Of a stretch of 64,000 nucleotides of DNA, positions 28,731 to 37,014 are shown one piece after another. Position numbers and translations under genes: made by a program. Positions within the stretch are counted from its first letter, which is position 1. The number at the start of each line of letters is the position of its first letter. Below the pieces are notes generated by a model. It ran no database searches. It was not told where the DNA came from and saw only the letters and a list, made by a program, of their open reading frames with translations. This stretch comes from an uncultured Aquimarina sp. (lineage in GTDB: Bacteria > Bacteroidota > Bacteroidia > Flavobacteriales > Flavobacteriaceae), in NCBI RefSeq assembly GCF_947495315.1, contig NZ_CANLYD010000001.1, positions 124,001 to 188,000 on the forward strand, read 5' to 3'.

Positions 28731-28847
28731 TATTATATTGAAGTAGGAGTATTATTAATATTATACATTTTATAGTAAGAAAAGTTAAAGTAAATATAAA
28801 TACAATTTTAGGCAGTAACATACTATTGACTCAAGACATTTACTTAT

Positions 28848-28863
28848 GTGATTGGCCAATCAC
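28848..28863. promoter_or_regulatory. Perfect 16-bp palindrome upstream of lipoprotein gene
   Basis: GTGATTGGCCAATCAC is a perfect dyad centred about 72 bp before the start of the 28928 gene, within the divergent gap with tsaC. A near -7 box (TAAACTTTG, one base too long between TA and TTTG) follows at about 28891-28899. The palindrome is a candidate operator, but no regulator is identified. Confidence 0.4.
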
Positions 28864-28927
28864 TAAAATTTCCTGAATGCACAGCAGGATAAACTTTGTG
28901 CAAAAATAATTTTAAAACCTAAATATT

Positions 28928-29875
28928 ATGAAAAAAATCATTTTTTTATTGATGATTAGTGCAGGAATAGTATCCTGTGAGAATGAAAGCAACGATTTTG
29001 TTGATCAAGAAACTAGTAATGATCTATCTATCCAAAAGGAAAAAGAAATATTTTCCTTTGATAACTGGGAGGAATTTAGAAAAAGCTATCTAAAATTTGC
29101 AAAATTAAGTACAGAAGAATTAGAAGGAGTTTCTTTTTTAACTTCCCATTATGATGAGGAAATGGAAATTTCTTATGCTTTGCAGGGAATTTTGAATAAA
29201 GATAATCAATTTAGATTAGCAGATAAGATTATTTGGTTTGATCAAGGTAATTTTTATGAATTTGAGAGTGATGAAGAAATTGCAACTCAGAAATTAAATA
29301 TAGAAAATCTTAAGGAGGTTGGTTCTGTGTCTCAGATACCTGTTAGTCTTTCAGAGGATACAAGTTTAGCGAAGACCGTACCAATCTCTAATCAATATCA
29401 ATTCAGAAAGCAAAGCTATATAGAAAATTGTGGAACGGGTATAACTCAAGGACCTTCGCCTAGAGCATTCAAATATGTACACGAGGCCTTTGCCGAATTA
29501 ATAGTTTCAGGTTCTCCATTTTATCAAGTATACCAATATGCATTACATTTAAGAGTAAAATTAGAATACAATCATAGAGGAAATAGTTGGAGACTTTCAG
29601 GAGAAGGTAGAGATATTTCAATCAATTTGACAAATACTTCTTTTTTAACGAATCAATTAGGTTCTAATCTTTCTACTGGAATTGGGGCTACAAACTATCG
29701 AACTATAAGATTTTCTAATTCCTGTGCTTCACATCAACAAGAATTGCTTAATGAGGTTAGAGCTCCCGGATTAATACCTAATTCTTTTTGGAATATTAAT
29801 GTAAGTGGTACTATAACTCAGAAAATGTTTGGAGATACAGAGAGTAATCGTTGGAGAGATACTGTTAATTGGTAA
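28928..29875 (+). CDS. Putative lipoprotein of unknown function, 315 aa
   Basis: The N-terminus MKKIIFLLMISAGIVSCENE is a lipoprotein signal with lipobox IVSC and a Glu at +2. The first 130 residues are acidic and helical (EKEIFSFDNWEEFRKSYLKF). From about 165 on the protein is beta-rich (KYVHEAFAELIVSGSPFYQV, then WRLSGEGRDISINLTNTSFL) and contains a few cysteines. I do not recognise the family. It is a single gene divergent from tsaC, with a 16-bp palindrome upstream and a clear terminator downstream. It is probably anchored in the envelope. Confidence 0.75.
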   Translation: MKKIIFLLMISAGIVSCENESNDFVDQETSNDLSIQKEKEIFSFDNWEEFRKSYLKFAKLSTEELEGVSFLTSHYDEEMEISYALQGILNKDNQFRLADKIIWFDQGNFYEFESDEEIATQKLNIENLKEVGSVSQIPVSLSEDTSLAKTVPISNQYQFRKQSYIENCGTGITQGPSPRAFKYVHEAFAELIVSGSPFYQVYQYALHLRVKLEYNHRGNSWRLSGEGRDISINLTNTSFLTNQLGSNLSTGIGATNYRTIRFSNSCASHQQELLNEVRAPGLIPNSFWNINVSGTITQKMFGDTESNRWRDTVNW

Positions 29876-29906
29876 TTAAATATTATTTCCAAATTGTATA
29901 ATTATA

Positions 29907-29939
29907 AAAGTGGGAATCCTTTATTGGATTTCCCACTTT
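29907..29939. terminator. Bidirectional terminator between convergent genes
   Basis: AAAGTGGGAA-TCC pairs with GGATTTCCCACTTT through a stem of about 13 bp with one bulged base and a short TTTATT-type loop. It lies 32 bp after the lipoprotein stop and 15 bp before the stop of the opposing GT4 gene, so it can serve both. Confidence 0.75.
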
Positions 29940-29953
29940 GATATAAAAATATG

Positions 29954-30940
29954 TCAGTTAAATTTTGGAACTATATTTTCTGAGTCAATATATTTTGGGA
30001 CTTCATTGTTTATTGTTTCTCCAGAAATAACCTTTTCATATAGTTTTAGATATGATTCTGTCATTACTTTAGAATTGAAATATTTTACCGCATATTCGTG
30101 ACATCTTTTTGGATTGTAATCAAATTCTCTAACGGCTTTTGCGATTTCATCGGCGTTAGTACCCGTAAAACCAACTTCTGATTTTATTAATTCCGGTAAT
30201 GAACCGTTCTTTGTTCCGAAAACAGCACAACCGGCATACATGCTCTCTGTAATTGCAATTCCAAAAGGTTCGTGCCAAACTACAGGAAAAACTAAAGCTT
30301 TAGAATGCTGAGCGACTTCCATCTTTTTATCATTTTCAACCATTCCGTGAAAAATAATGTTCTTATTCAAGATATATTTCAAACCTCTTTTAAAATTTCT
30401 AAAGGTCCATCGTTCGCCACCCATAACGTGTAGTTTATTACCTGATTTCAGGGCAATATCAGCAGTTCCAAATAGGTTTTTTACTTTCCAGGATGCTTTG
30501 GCTAAAAAATGAAGATATTTTCTATCATTATCCAATATTGGATCAGGATAATCATCCCAATCAATTCCGTTATAAACAAAGGCGGTAGATCCATATCTTT
30601 TTGCATGATTTCCGGATACAAAAACCATATTAATATCAAGGAGTTGATCTGGTGAAGGATTACCTTCCATAGTAAAGATATAGGGTTTGCCAACCGCTTG
30701 GTTTAATGTATTAAAAAGATGAACTACATCAACATCTGCTGGGATCTGATCTTGTAATGTTTTGTTTTCGTCATATACTAGTACAGTAGCAAAATCAGAA
30801 GAGGAACCTTCTTTTGCTAAAAAGTAGATTTTATGTCCTAATTTGGAGAGTTCTTTACCAAGCCCCCAAATCACTCGTTCAGTTCCACCATATTTTTTTG
30901 CAGGCAATAGTGCAGTTTTATCTTCTATAAGTATATTCAT
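29954..30940 (-). CDS. Glycosyltransferase family 4 (GT-B)
   Basis: This 328-residue protein starts MNILIEDKTALLPAKKYGG with the acceptor-side loop GGTERVIWGLGKELSKLGH, and ends with the donor-site block EPFGIAITESMYAGCAVFG and KNGSLPELIKSEVGF typical of GT4. It would transfer a sugar from a nucleotide-sugar donor to a cell-envelope glycan at the cytoplasmic face. It starts 25 bp after the methyltransferase gene, so the two form an operon. The sugar and acceptor cannot be read from sequence. Confidence 0.88.
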   Translation of the reverse strand: MNILIEDKTALLPAKKYGGTERVIWGLGKELSKLGHKIYFLAKEGSSSDFATVLVYDENKTLQDQIPADVDVVHLFNTLNQAVGKPYIFTMEGNPSPDQLLDINMVFVSGNHAKRYGSTAFVYNGIDWDDYPDPILDNDRKYLHFLAKASWKVKNLFGTADIALKSGNKLHVMGGERWTFRNFKRGLKYILNKNIIFHGMVENDKKMEVAQHSKALVFPVVWHEPFGIAITESMYAGCAVFGTKNGSLPELIKSEVGFTGTNADEIAKAVREFDYNPKRCHEYAVKYFNSKVMTESYLKLYEKVISGETINNEVPKYIDSENIVPKFN

Positions 30941-30965
30941 TTTTTAGTATCAATAATTTTAATAG

Positions 30966-31607
30966 TTATTTTTTTACTACCGTAGCATATTGCAAATATC
31001 TCATATCCATTGCGGTAAAAAATAACGGGAGATTGTAAAGATATGGCTTGATAGATTTTGTTTTATTAATACCTTTGTGTGTTAAAATTTTATACCCTAA
31101 ACGAGTATACATATTGGCTATACTTTTCCCTGTAAAGAATCTTAGATGCGTTTTATCCATGATTCCGTGATCTTCATATTCCCAATTTTTCTTAAGAACA
31201 AGATTCTTTAGGGCACTGTGATATCTCATATTTGGAATGGAACTAATGATTACTCCATCTTTAGATAATTTGCTCTTAATCTTCTCCAAAACCATATATG
31301 GATCTACAAGGTGCTCTAGAACATCATTGAAATAGATAGCATCAAAATACTCATCAGGAAGTTTGTCGATAAAACCTTCTACTTCTCCAATAAAAACTTT
31401 GTCAAGCAGCTTCTTTGCTTTTTCTCCTTCTTCCTTCATTAGTTCAATTCCCCAGGTTTCGGTTTGATATTTTTCTTTAATGAAAGAAGCAAAAGCTCCT
31501 TCTCCGCATCCTACATCTAATAATGTTTTAGTGTTTTCGGGCAGAAAATCCAACATTTCATGACGTGTGTTATTAAAATAATTATCGGGTTTATTATCGT
31601 AATCCAT
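30966..31607 (-). CDS. Class I SAM-dependent methyltransferase
   Basis: This 213-residue protein has motif I TLLDVGCGEGAFASFIK (residues 32-48), then the acidic WGIELMKEEGEKAKKLL and motif IV-like YFDAIYFNDVLEHLVDPYMV. This pattern is common in methyltransferases of polysaccharide clusters (Methyltransf_23-like). It could methylate a sugar or glycan end. It is co-oriented with the GT4 gene 25 bp downstream and divergent from the CgeB-like gene. Confidence 0.88.
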   Translation of the reverse strand: MDYDNKPDNYFNNTRHEMLDFLPENTKTLLDVGCGEGAFASFIKEKYQTETWGIELMKEEGEKAKKLLDKVFIGEVEGFIDKLPDEYFDAIYFNDVLEHLVDPYMVLEKIKSKLSKDGVIISSIPNMRYHSALKNLVLKKNWEYEDHGIMDKTHLRFFTGKSIANMYTRLGYKILTHKGINKTKSIKPYLYNLPLFFTAMDMRYLQYATVVKK

Positions 31608-31692
31608 CGATCTGCTTATTTTTTTGAGTTATAGAAAATTATTATTAGTCAGTTTTAAACCAAAACTAGACTGTTGTTTTATTATAATTCTT

Positions 31693-31708
31693 AATATTGT
31701 ACAATATT
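31693..31708. promoter_or_regulatory. Perfect 16-bp palindrome in divergent promoter region
   Basis: AATATTGTACAATATT is a perfect dyad in the 108-bp gap between the methyltransferase gene (minus) and the CgeB-like gene (plus), 7 bp before the ATG at 31716. The position suits an operator controlling the plus-strand glycan genes, or a leader hairpin. AT-rich palindromes can also arise by chance. Confidence 0.4.
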
Positions 31709-31715
31709 TATTTGT

Positions 31716-32663
31716 ATGAAAGTTACATTAATCAGCTTGGATAATTGGGGTTTTAATCAATTCATTGCTAAAGAATTAGAGCGTCGAGGAATAAAGGTGT
31801 GTCAAATCAATTTTTACCAGCTACGCTATAAGTATCCTTCATTTTTTCATAAGGTTTTTAATTTCTTTGCAAAACTATTTTTTAAATATAACATAAAAAA
31901 GAAGTTTTTGGAGAAAAAAATTCTTGAGGAACTAAACAAGAACGGGCATCAAGATAAAATATTGATTATTAAAGGTGATTTTTTGAACCCAGATTTTATT
32001 GAAAAGATACGCCCTTACACGGATAATTTACTTGGCTTTTTTAATGATAATTATAAAAGATCTCCCAAGATCGCAAAGATCTATAATGAGTTTGATAAGG
32101 CATTTTCTTTTGAAAAGGATGATGTAGAGCGTTTCAGTTTTTCTTTTATCACCAATTTTATTTATAAAGAAGAATTATCAAGTGAAGAAACTCTAAAACA
32201 AGAAGTTTTCAATATTAGTTCTTCTGGAAAGAGAGATGTTGTGATTCAGAATATTGCTAGAGCATTAGATAAAATAAATATTAAGTATAAAATTGTAATT
32301 GTTGGTAAAAGTGAAGAACATAAAGATGACACCCATATTTTGTACACAAAAAAAACTATGAACTTACACGAGGTAGAAGGTTTGATCGCTCAGTCTAATG
32401 TTTTATTAGATGTACATCGTGAGAATCAATCTGGTTTAACCTTTAGGGTTTTTGAAAGTATGGGGTTTTCTAAAAAGCTGATTACAACGAATAAGGATAT
32501 TGCTACTTATGATTTTTATAATCCAAATAATATTTTGATAGTGGATAAAAAGAATATAGAGATCCCTAAATCTTTTTTTGAAACACCATATGAGCCAATT
32601 CCAAAAGAAATCTATGATACATATACTTTACCTTTATGGGTAAATGAAGTCTTTGGATTTTAG
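31716..32663 (+). CDS. CgeB-like putative glycosyltransferase
   Basis: This 315-residue protein starts MKVTLISLDNWGFNQFIAKE and has a GT-B-like layout: ILIIKGDFLNPDFIEKIRPY, then NLLGFFNDNYKRSPKIAKIY, and a C-terminal half with LIAQSNVLLDVHRENQSGLT and FRVFESMGFSKKLITTNKDI. This order is seen in CgeB/DUF3880-type glycosyltransferases. It has a strongly basic segment at about 45-70 (FFAKLFFKYNIKKKFLEKK). It starts a plus-strand run with a GT2 and a WaaP-like kinase, consistent with lipooligosaccharide core assembly. The specificity is unknown. Confidence 0.65.
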   Translation: MKVTLISLDNWGFNQFIAKELERRGIKVCQINFYQLRYKYPSFFHKVFNFFAKLFFKYNIKKKFLEKKILEELNKNGHQDKILIIKGDFLNPDFIEKIRPYTDNLLGFFNDNYKRSPKIAKIYNEFDKAFSFEKDDVERFSFSFITNFIYKEELSSEETLKQEVFNISSSGKRDVVIQNIARALDKINIKYKIVIVGKSEEHKDDTHILYTKKTMNLHEVEGLIAQSNVLLDVHRENQSGLTFRVFESMGFSKKLITTNKDIATYDFYNPNNILIVDKKNIEIPKSFFETPYEPIPKEIYDTYTLPLWVNEVFGF

Positions 32664-32675
32664 AAATTTAAAAGT

Positions 32676-33482
32676 ATGAAAAACCACTCAAGTATAGCTT
32701 TATTGATTTCTACCTATAATTGGCCCGGAGCATTGGATTTAGTATTAGCTAGTGTTTTGAAACAATCTGTTTTACCAACAGAAGTCATGATTGCTGATGA
32801 TGGCTCTACAGAGGAAACTAGATTATTAATAGATAGTTACAAGAAAGTTTTTCCTGTGTCTCTAAATCATATTTGGCATGAGGATAATGGTTTTACTAAG
32901 ACTATAATTCTTAATAAGGCTATAGCAAAAATCAAATCTGATTACATTATACAAATTGATGGAGATATTATTCTTCATAAACACTTTGTAAAAGATCATT
33001 TGAATGCACGTAGGGATAAAATGTTTCTTTATGGGACTAGAGTTACAATTACCAAAGAAAAGTCTTTGCGATTAATGGCTAAAAAGAAGGCGAATTTGAA
33101 TATTTTTTCCAGTGGACTCAAAAAACGTATGAGGATGTTGTATTTGCCTTTTGTTTATAAAAATAGAAAACCAGATAAAGCTATCTCTACAAAATTAAGA
33201 GGTGCTAATATGTCGTATTGGAGAAAAGATGCAATTGAGATTAATGGATACAATGAAGATTTTTTAGGTTGGGGTTTTGAAGATTATGATTTTGGACAGC
33301 GATTGACTTTTTTGGGAGTAATGCCTAAAAGATTAAAGTTTGCAGGAATTTGTTTTCATATTTATCATAAAAAAGCAGTATTAGAAAATCCTGAGAAAGG
33401 AAACGAAATTCAAAATAAAACCATTGAAGGTAGGGTTAAAAGGTGTAAAAACGGAATTGATAAGTATTTGAAAGATGATTAG
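32676..33482 (+). CDS. Glycosyltransferase family 2 with GT7-like C-terminal region
   Basis: This 268-residue GT-A enzyme has the N-terminal STYNWPGALDLVLASVLKQS, nucleotide site ADDGSTEETR, metal site QIDGDIILHKHFV and a C-terminal GWGFEDYDFGQRLTFLG block of the GT2/GT7C type (chondroitin-synthase-like architecture). It is a paralogue of the GT2 at 40500-41321. It follows the CgeB-like gene by 12 bp, so it is in the same operon. Donor and acceptor are unknown. Confidence 0.9.
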   Translation: MKNHSSIALLISTYNWPGALDLVLASVLKQSVLPTEVMIADDGSTEETRLLIDSYKKVFPVSLNHIWHEDNGFTKTIILNKAIAKIKSDYIIQIDGDIILHKHFVKDHLNARRDKMFLYGTRVTITKEKSLRLMAKKKANLNIFSSGLKKRMRMLYLPFVYKNRKPDKAISTKLRGANMSYWRKDAIEINGYNEDFLGWGFEDYDFGQRLTFLGVMPKRLKFAGICFHIYHKKAVLENPEKGNEIQNKTIEGRVKRCKNGIDKYLKDD

Positions 33483-33552
33483 GTTTTTTCTTTTTTAATC
33501 TTACTTTAATACTAAGACCAAATAAGTGTCTTTTTTCAACTTATATAGAAAT

Positions 33553-34329
33553 ATGCCAAATAGATTTGTAGTACATAATTCCAAAATAGATTTGAAGCCT
33601 CTAGTAAAAGAGGCTATTAGAGATTTTGAGAATTACAAAGAGATACTGGGCGATGCAGAACGTAATGTGATTAAGATAGTAAGGCTAAATGATAAGAAGT
33701 ATGCTATAAAATCCTTTAAAATACCTAATGTCATAAATCAGATTGCATATCGATTTTTTAGAGAATCTAAAGCAGAGCGTTCTTATATGTATGCCAATAA
33801 TCTACTAGAAGCAGGTATTAAAACACCTTTTCCGATTGCATATGACATTAGAACAACTCCCTTTTTGTTTAAAAAAAGTTATTATGTAAGTGAGTTGGTG
33901 GAATGTGATTTGACGTATCGAGAATTGACTACAGATTTTGGTATTGCGGATCATGAGGATATATTGAGAGCTTTTACCAGGTTTACATATGAATTACATA
34001 AAAATGGAATTAACTTTTTGGACCACTCTCCTGGTAACACATTGATTAAGAGGATAGAAAATGGCTATGAGTTTTATCTCGTAGATCTTAATCGAATGGA
34101 GTTTGGTGAAATGAGTTTTGAAACTAGAATTAAAAACTTTGCTCGTTTAACAATTCATGAATCCATGATTAAGATAATGAGCAACGAATATGCGAAATGC
34201 ACTGGAGAAAAAGAGTCAGAAATCTTTAGATTGATGTGGCAATATACCCAGGAATTTCAGAATCGCTATCACGGCAAACGTAAGCTGAAACGAAAGATCT
34301 TTTTCTGGAAAAAGAAATATAGAGATTAG
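33553..34329 (+). CDS. WaaP/Kdo-kinase-like lipopolysaccharide kinase
   Basis: A GTG at 33526 would add nine residues; the ATG at 33553 (MPNRFVVHNSKID) is preferred, giving 258 residues. The protein has an N-lobe with KKYAIKSFKIPN (candidate ATP lysine), a hinge near YYVSELVECDLTY, a catalytic loop INFLDHSPGNTLI with D-x4-N spacing, and FYLVDLNRM as the metal-binding DFG equivalent. This matches the WaaP/KdkA/InaA group that phosphorylates heptose or Kdo in the LPS core. It follows the GT2 gene and ends 14 bp from the opposing regulator gene. Confidence 0.8.
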   Translation: MPNRFVVHNSKIDLKPLVKEAIRDFENYKEILGDAERNVIKIVRLNDKKYAIKSFKIPNVINQIAYRFFRESKAERSYMYANNLLEAGIKTPFPIAYDIRTTPFLFKKSYYVSELVECDLTYRELTTDFGIADHEDILRAFTRFTYELHKNGINFLDHSPGNTLIKRIENGYEFYLVDLNRMEFGEMSFETRIKNFARLTIHESMIKIMSNEYAKCTGEKESEIFRLMWQYTQEFQNRYHGKRKLKRKIFFWKKKYRD

Positions 34330-34333
34330 TTCA

Positions 34334-34354
34334 TTTCCTTAAATTATAAGGAAA
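34334..34354. terminator. Short hairpin between convergent genes
   Basis: TTTCCTTA (34334-34341) is the reverse complement of TAAGGAAA (34347-34354), with a 5-nt loop. It spans the 14-bp gap between the WaaP-like kinase stop and the opposing LytTR regulator stop. It is short, so only a weak call. Confidence 0.35.
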
Positions 34355-35090
34355 GCCATTTTTTAAACTTCCCCAATTTCTCTATGGCAACAAAAATGTT
34401 ACTCTCTGTAGCTATTGGGTTTAGCGATACTTTTATTCTTGATTTTGAGGTGTAATACATTTGTTCGATTGATTTTAGATGAACCATATATTTTCTGTTT
34501 ATCCTGAAGTAATCGGATGGATTAAGTTCTTGTTCTAGTTTTTTTAGTGAAAAATCAATAGGAATCTTTTTTCCAGTCCAAAGCACAACAAAGGTTAGTT
34601 TTTCCTCACTATAGAAATAAGCAATTTCATCAATTTCGATTGTCTTAAGGCTGTTATTTAGTTTTGCCAAAAATCTTTTCTTGTATTCTTTTCCGTTATG
34701 AAGAAACAGATTTTTATATTCTGGTAGTTGGCTTTTATTTAACTCAAAGAATTTATCAATACTTTTTAATAAAGCTTCTTTGGCAACAGGTTTCAGTAAA
34801 TAATCAATACTATTCTGTTCAAAAGCTTTAATAGCATATTCAGAATAAGCTGTTGTAAAAATAATTGGTGTTTTGATATCTAATATTTTAAAAATTTCGA
34901 AAGAATATCCGTCAGATAAGTTAATATCCAGAAAAATTAGATCAGGCTTTTTAGTCGATAAATACTGGATAGACTCGTTTATAGAAGTAAGTATCTTTAC
35001 GATAATAATTTGATCGTTTACTTCTTGAATTAGGTTTTGCAGTCGCATAGCTGCAATACTTTCGTCTTCTATAATGATTGCTTTTATCAT
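34344..35090 (-). CDS. LytTR-family response regulator
   Basis: This 248-residue regulator has a receiver domain (MIKAIIIEDESIAAMRLQN, with the phospho-acceptor in LIFLDINLSD at D55, and lysine in YLLKPVAKEAL) and a C-terminal LytTR DNA-binding domain (about 145-245: IEIDEIAYFYSEEKLTFVVL to DYFRINRKYMVHLKSIEQMY). Its start overlaps the kinase stop by 4 bp (ATGA), so kinase and regulator are translationally coupled. They are the last genes of an operon that begins with a TonB receptor and a DUF4249 lipoprotein. The target genes are unknown. Confidence 0.95.
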   Translation of the reverse strand: MIKAIIIEDESIAAMRLQNLIQEVNDQIIIVKILTSINESIQYLSTKKPDLIFLDINLSDGYSFEIFKILDIKTPIIFTTAYSEYAIKAFEQNSIDYLLKPVAKEALLKSIDKFFELNKSQLPEYKNLFLHNGKEYKKRFLAKLNNSLKTIEIDEIAYFYSEEKLTFVVLWTGKKIPIDFSLKKLEQELNPSDYFRINRKYMVHLKSIEQMYYTSKSRIKVSLNPIATESNIFVAIEKLGKFKKWLSL

Positions 35091-36127
35091 ATTTCTGGCT
35101 CAATTAATGGAATTGAAGCGATGTAGTTATCATTTATTATCTTAAATGTAGGAGCTAAAGAATGTAACATCTTATATTGATTAACTAGATTTTTCTGTCC
35201 GATACCAAGGGATTTTTCATACTCATTACTTTTTGGTTGAAAATTATTAATTACATCAATATTATTTTCTTGACTTATAATTGATATTTTTAATGGCTTA
35301 CTGTTTTCTATAGTATTATGTTTAATTGCATTCTCAAATAGTAATTCTAATGTCATAGGAGGAATTAGTAGATGAAGCTGTGATTCTTTTATATGATTTT
35401 GAAATATGATATTATCTCCAAATCTGATTTTTTGAAGAGATATATAAGAATTGATTAATTCTAGTTCTTTTTTTAATGGAACAACAACTTCTTCGCTTTG
35501 TGTTAGATTGTATCTATAAACATTAGATAATTCTTGTAAAAAATATTCTGCTTTTTTAGTGTCAGTACTTATTAAACCTGATAAGCTATTAAAACTATTA
35601 AACAAAAAATGAGGATTTAACTGTTTTTTTAAGGCCATGTACTGTGCTATTGATTTTTCACTTTGGTATTGCGTGAGTTTAATTTTGATGTCTTGTTTTT
35701 CTTGTTGTGATTCCAGGAAAATCTCTACAAAATAGACAAAAGCAATAACAGCAAAATTGATTAATAAGATCGACCAAAAACCTAAATCAAAAAACGATTC
35801 ATTAATATCATCATCATCATTAAATAATGCAGACGAAATGCCCTTTAGCATAAAGGTCAAAAAAACTGTTTTTAAAAAAATAACTACTGTCCAAATGCCT
35901 AAGAATTGAGATCTATTTTCTGTATCAATGATTTTAGGAACTAGTTTTTCTTTTAAATATAATCTTGACCAAAAAATCACTAGTGTAAAAACGAAACTAA
36001 TTGGTAGTAATACGAATGTTTCCCATATACCTTCTTGTATATTCGAGGTATAAATTTCACTAATAAAATGAAATCCATTAAACAGAAGTACAATAAATAG
36101 ATAAAAATATATTCGGTTAGTGTTCAA
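35087..36127 (-). CDS. LytS-type sensor histidine kinase
   Basis: This 346-residue protein has four membrane segments (about 5-22, 35-55, 75-95 and 112-132), then the His_kinase domain: ALKKQLNPHFLFNSFNSLSG with the phosphorylated His, and an ATPase region with PPMTLELLFENAIKHNT and LGIGQKNLVNQY. There is no large periplasmic domain, so sensing must use the membrane part or a partner protein. It starts 10 bp after the DUF4249 gene and overlaps the response regulator by 4 bp. It is probably the signal-input partner for the LytTR regulator. Confidence 0.93.
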   Translation of the reverse strand: MNTNRIYFYLFIVLLFNGFHFISEIYTSNIQEGIWETFVLLPISFVFTLVIFWSRLYLKEKLVPKIIDTENRSQFLGIWTVVIFLKTVFLTFMLKGISSALFNDDDDINESFFDLGFWSILLINFAVIAFVYFVEIFLESQQEKQDIKIKLTQYQSEKSIAQYMALKKQLNPHFLFNSFNSLSGLISTDTKKAEYFLQELSNVYRYNLTQSEEVVVPLKKELELINSYISLQKIRFGDNIIFQNHIKESQLHLLIPPMTLELLFENAIKHNTIENSKPLKISIISQENNIDVINNFQPKSNEYEKSLGIGQKNLVNQYKMLHSLAPTFKIINDNYIASIPLIEPEI

Positions 36128-36137
36128 TGTTTTATTT

Positions 36138-37004
36138 TTAGTTTTCCGTAATGGTTATGGTGTCTTCTTCTATGTCTACAGCATAAAAGTATCCTAATGC
36201 TCTATTGTTTGGATTGCTTAAATTTATTAAATTTCCTCGGATTGATGCTGGTGGAGGGTTGCCAATTATTGGATTTCCTAGATTTCCAGTTTGCACAAAT
36301 AACTCATTGAGGAAATCAAAATATTCTTCAGATATTGATAATTGTTGTGCTGTTGCTATATCACCAATTTCGAAAGGTACTTCATCATTTGGGCTTACAC
36401 CAATACGTTGTCTTCCATCAAAGAATTCATCAGAAACAATTAGAACTTCACTGTTTCCAGGATCTGGAACGATTACAAATTCACCGTTTTTAAAAAGGCG
36501 GTAATAATAAAAGTTAGATATATTGGCAGGGTCTGTGGTGTCAAACTTCACAAAATATCCTTCATCTGTTGCAATAGTTTCTTCTTCAAATTCAAAATAG
36601 AAATTATCAAAAGAAGGAACTTCTGATATGTTGTCAGATCCTTCATAGGTGTCCCCATTCCAGTTTATGGTGATGGTATAGGTATTTCCAATTTCAGGAA
36701 TTATGTTGGAGTTTTCGTAAACTCCATTAGATGTATGAGTAAATTCCCAAGAATCAGTATTGCTCGTTACAATGACAGATGCGTCATCTACAAACGGTAA
36801 TTCTTCTGTAGATAAAAACGAAGCAGTAGTAGTTAGTTGAATTTGCTGTGTTGTCAATGGAGTTATAGTGTTTCTTTCTAATCCACCATTGATGACTAAA
36901 CGTGGAGTGCTTTCATTAAGTGTGATATCATTAGTTACGTCTGTTTCGCACGATAAGAAAAATAATGAGATGATTATTAAGGATGTTATAAATAGATTTT
37001 TCAT
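36138..37004 (-). CDS. DUF4249 lipoprotein
   Basis: The open frame extends to 37055, but that would overlap the receptor stop; the ATG at 37004 (MKNLFITSLIIISLFFLSCE) gives a lipoprotein signal with lipobox FLSC and 288 residues. The body has the DUF4249 pattern: PRLVINGGLERNTITPLTTQ, VDDASVIVTSNTDSWEF, NTYTITINWNGDTYEGSDNI, and a C-terminal NLSNPNNRALGYFYAVDIEE. DUF4249 proteins commonly sit beside TonB receptors and are thought to be surface or periplasmic lipoprotein partners. It starts 10 bp after the receptor and is followed 10 bp later by the histidine kinase. Confidence 0.85.
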   Translation of the reverse strand: MKNLFITSLIIISLFFLSCETDVTNDITLNESTPRLVINGGLERNTITPLTTQQIQLTTTASFLSTEELPFVDDASVIVTSNTDSWEFTHTSNGVYENSNIIPEIGNTYTITINWNGDTYEGSDNISEVPSFDNFYFEFEEETIATDEGYFVKFDTTDPANISNFYYYRLFKNGEFVIVPDPGNSEVLIVSDEFFDGRQRIGVSPNDEVPFEIGDIATAQQLSISEEYFDFLNELFVQTGNLGNPIIGNPPPASIRGNLINLSNPNNRALGYFYAVDIEEDTITITEN

Positions 37005-37014
37005 TTGATGTTTT

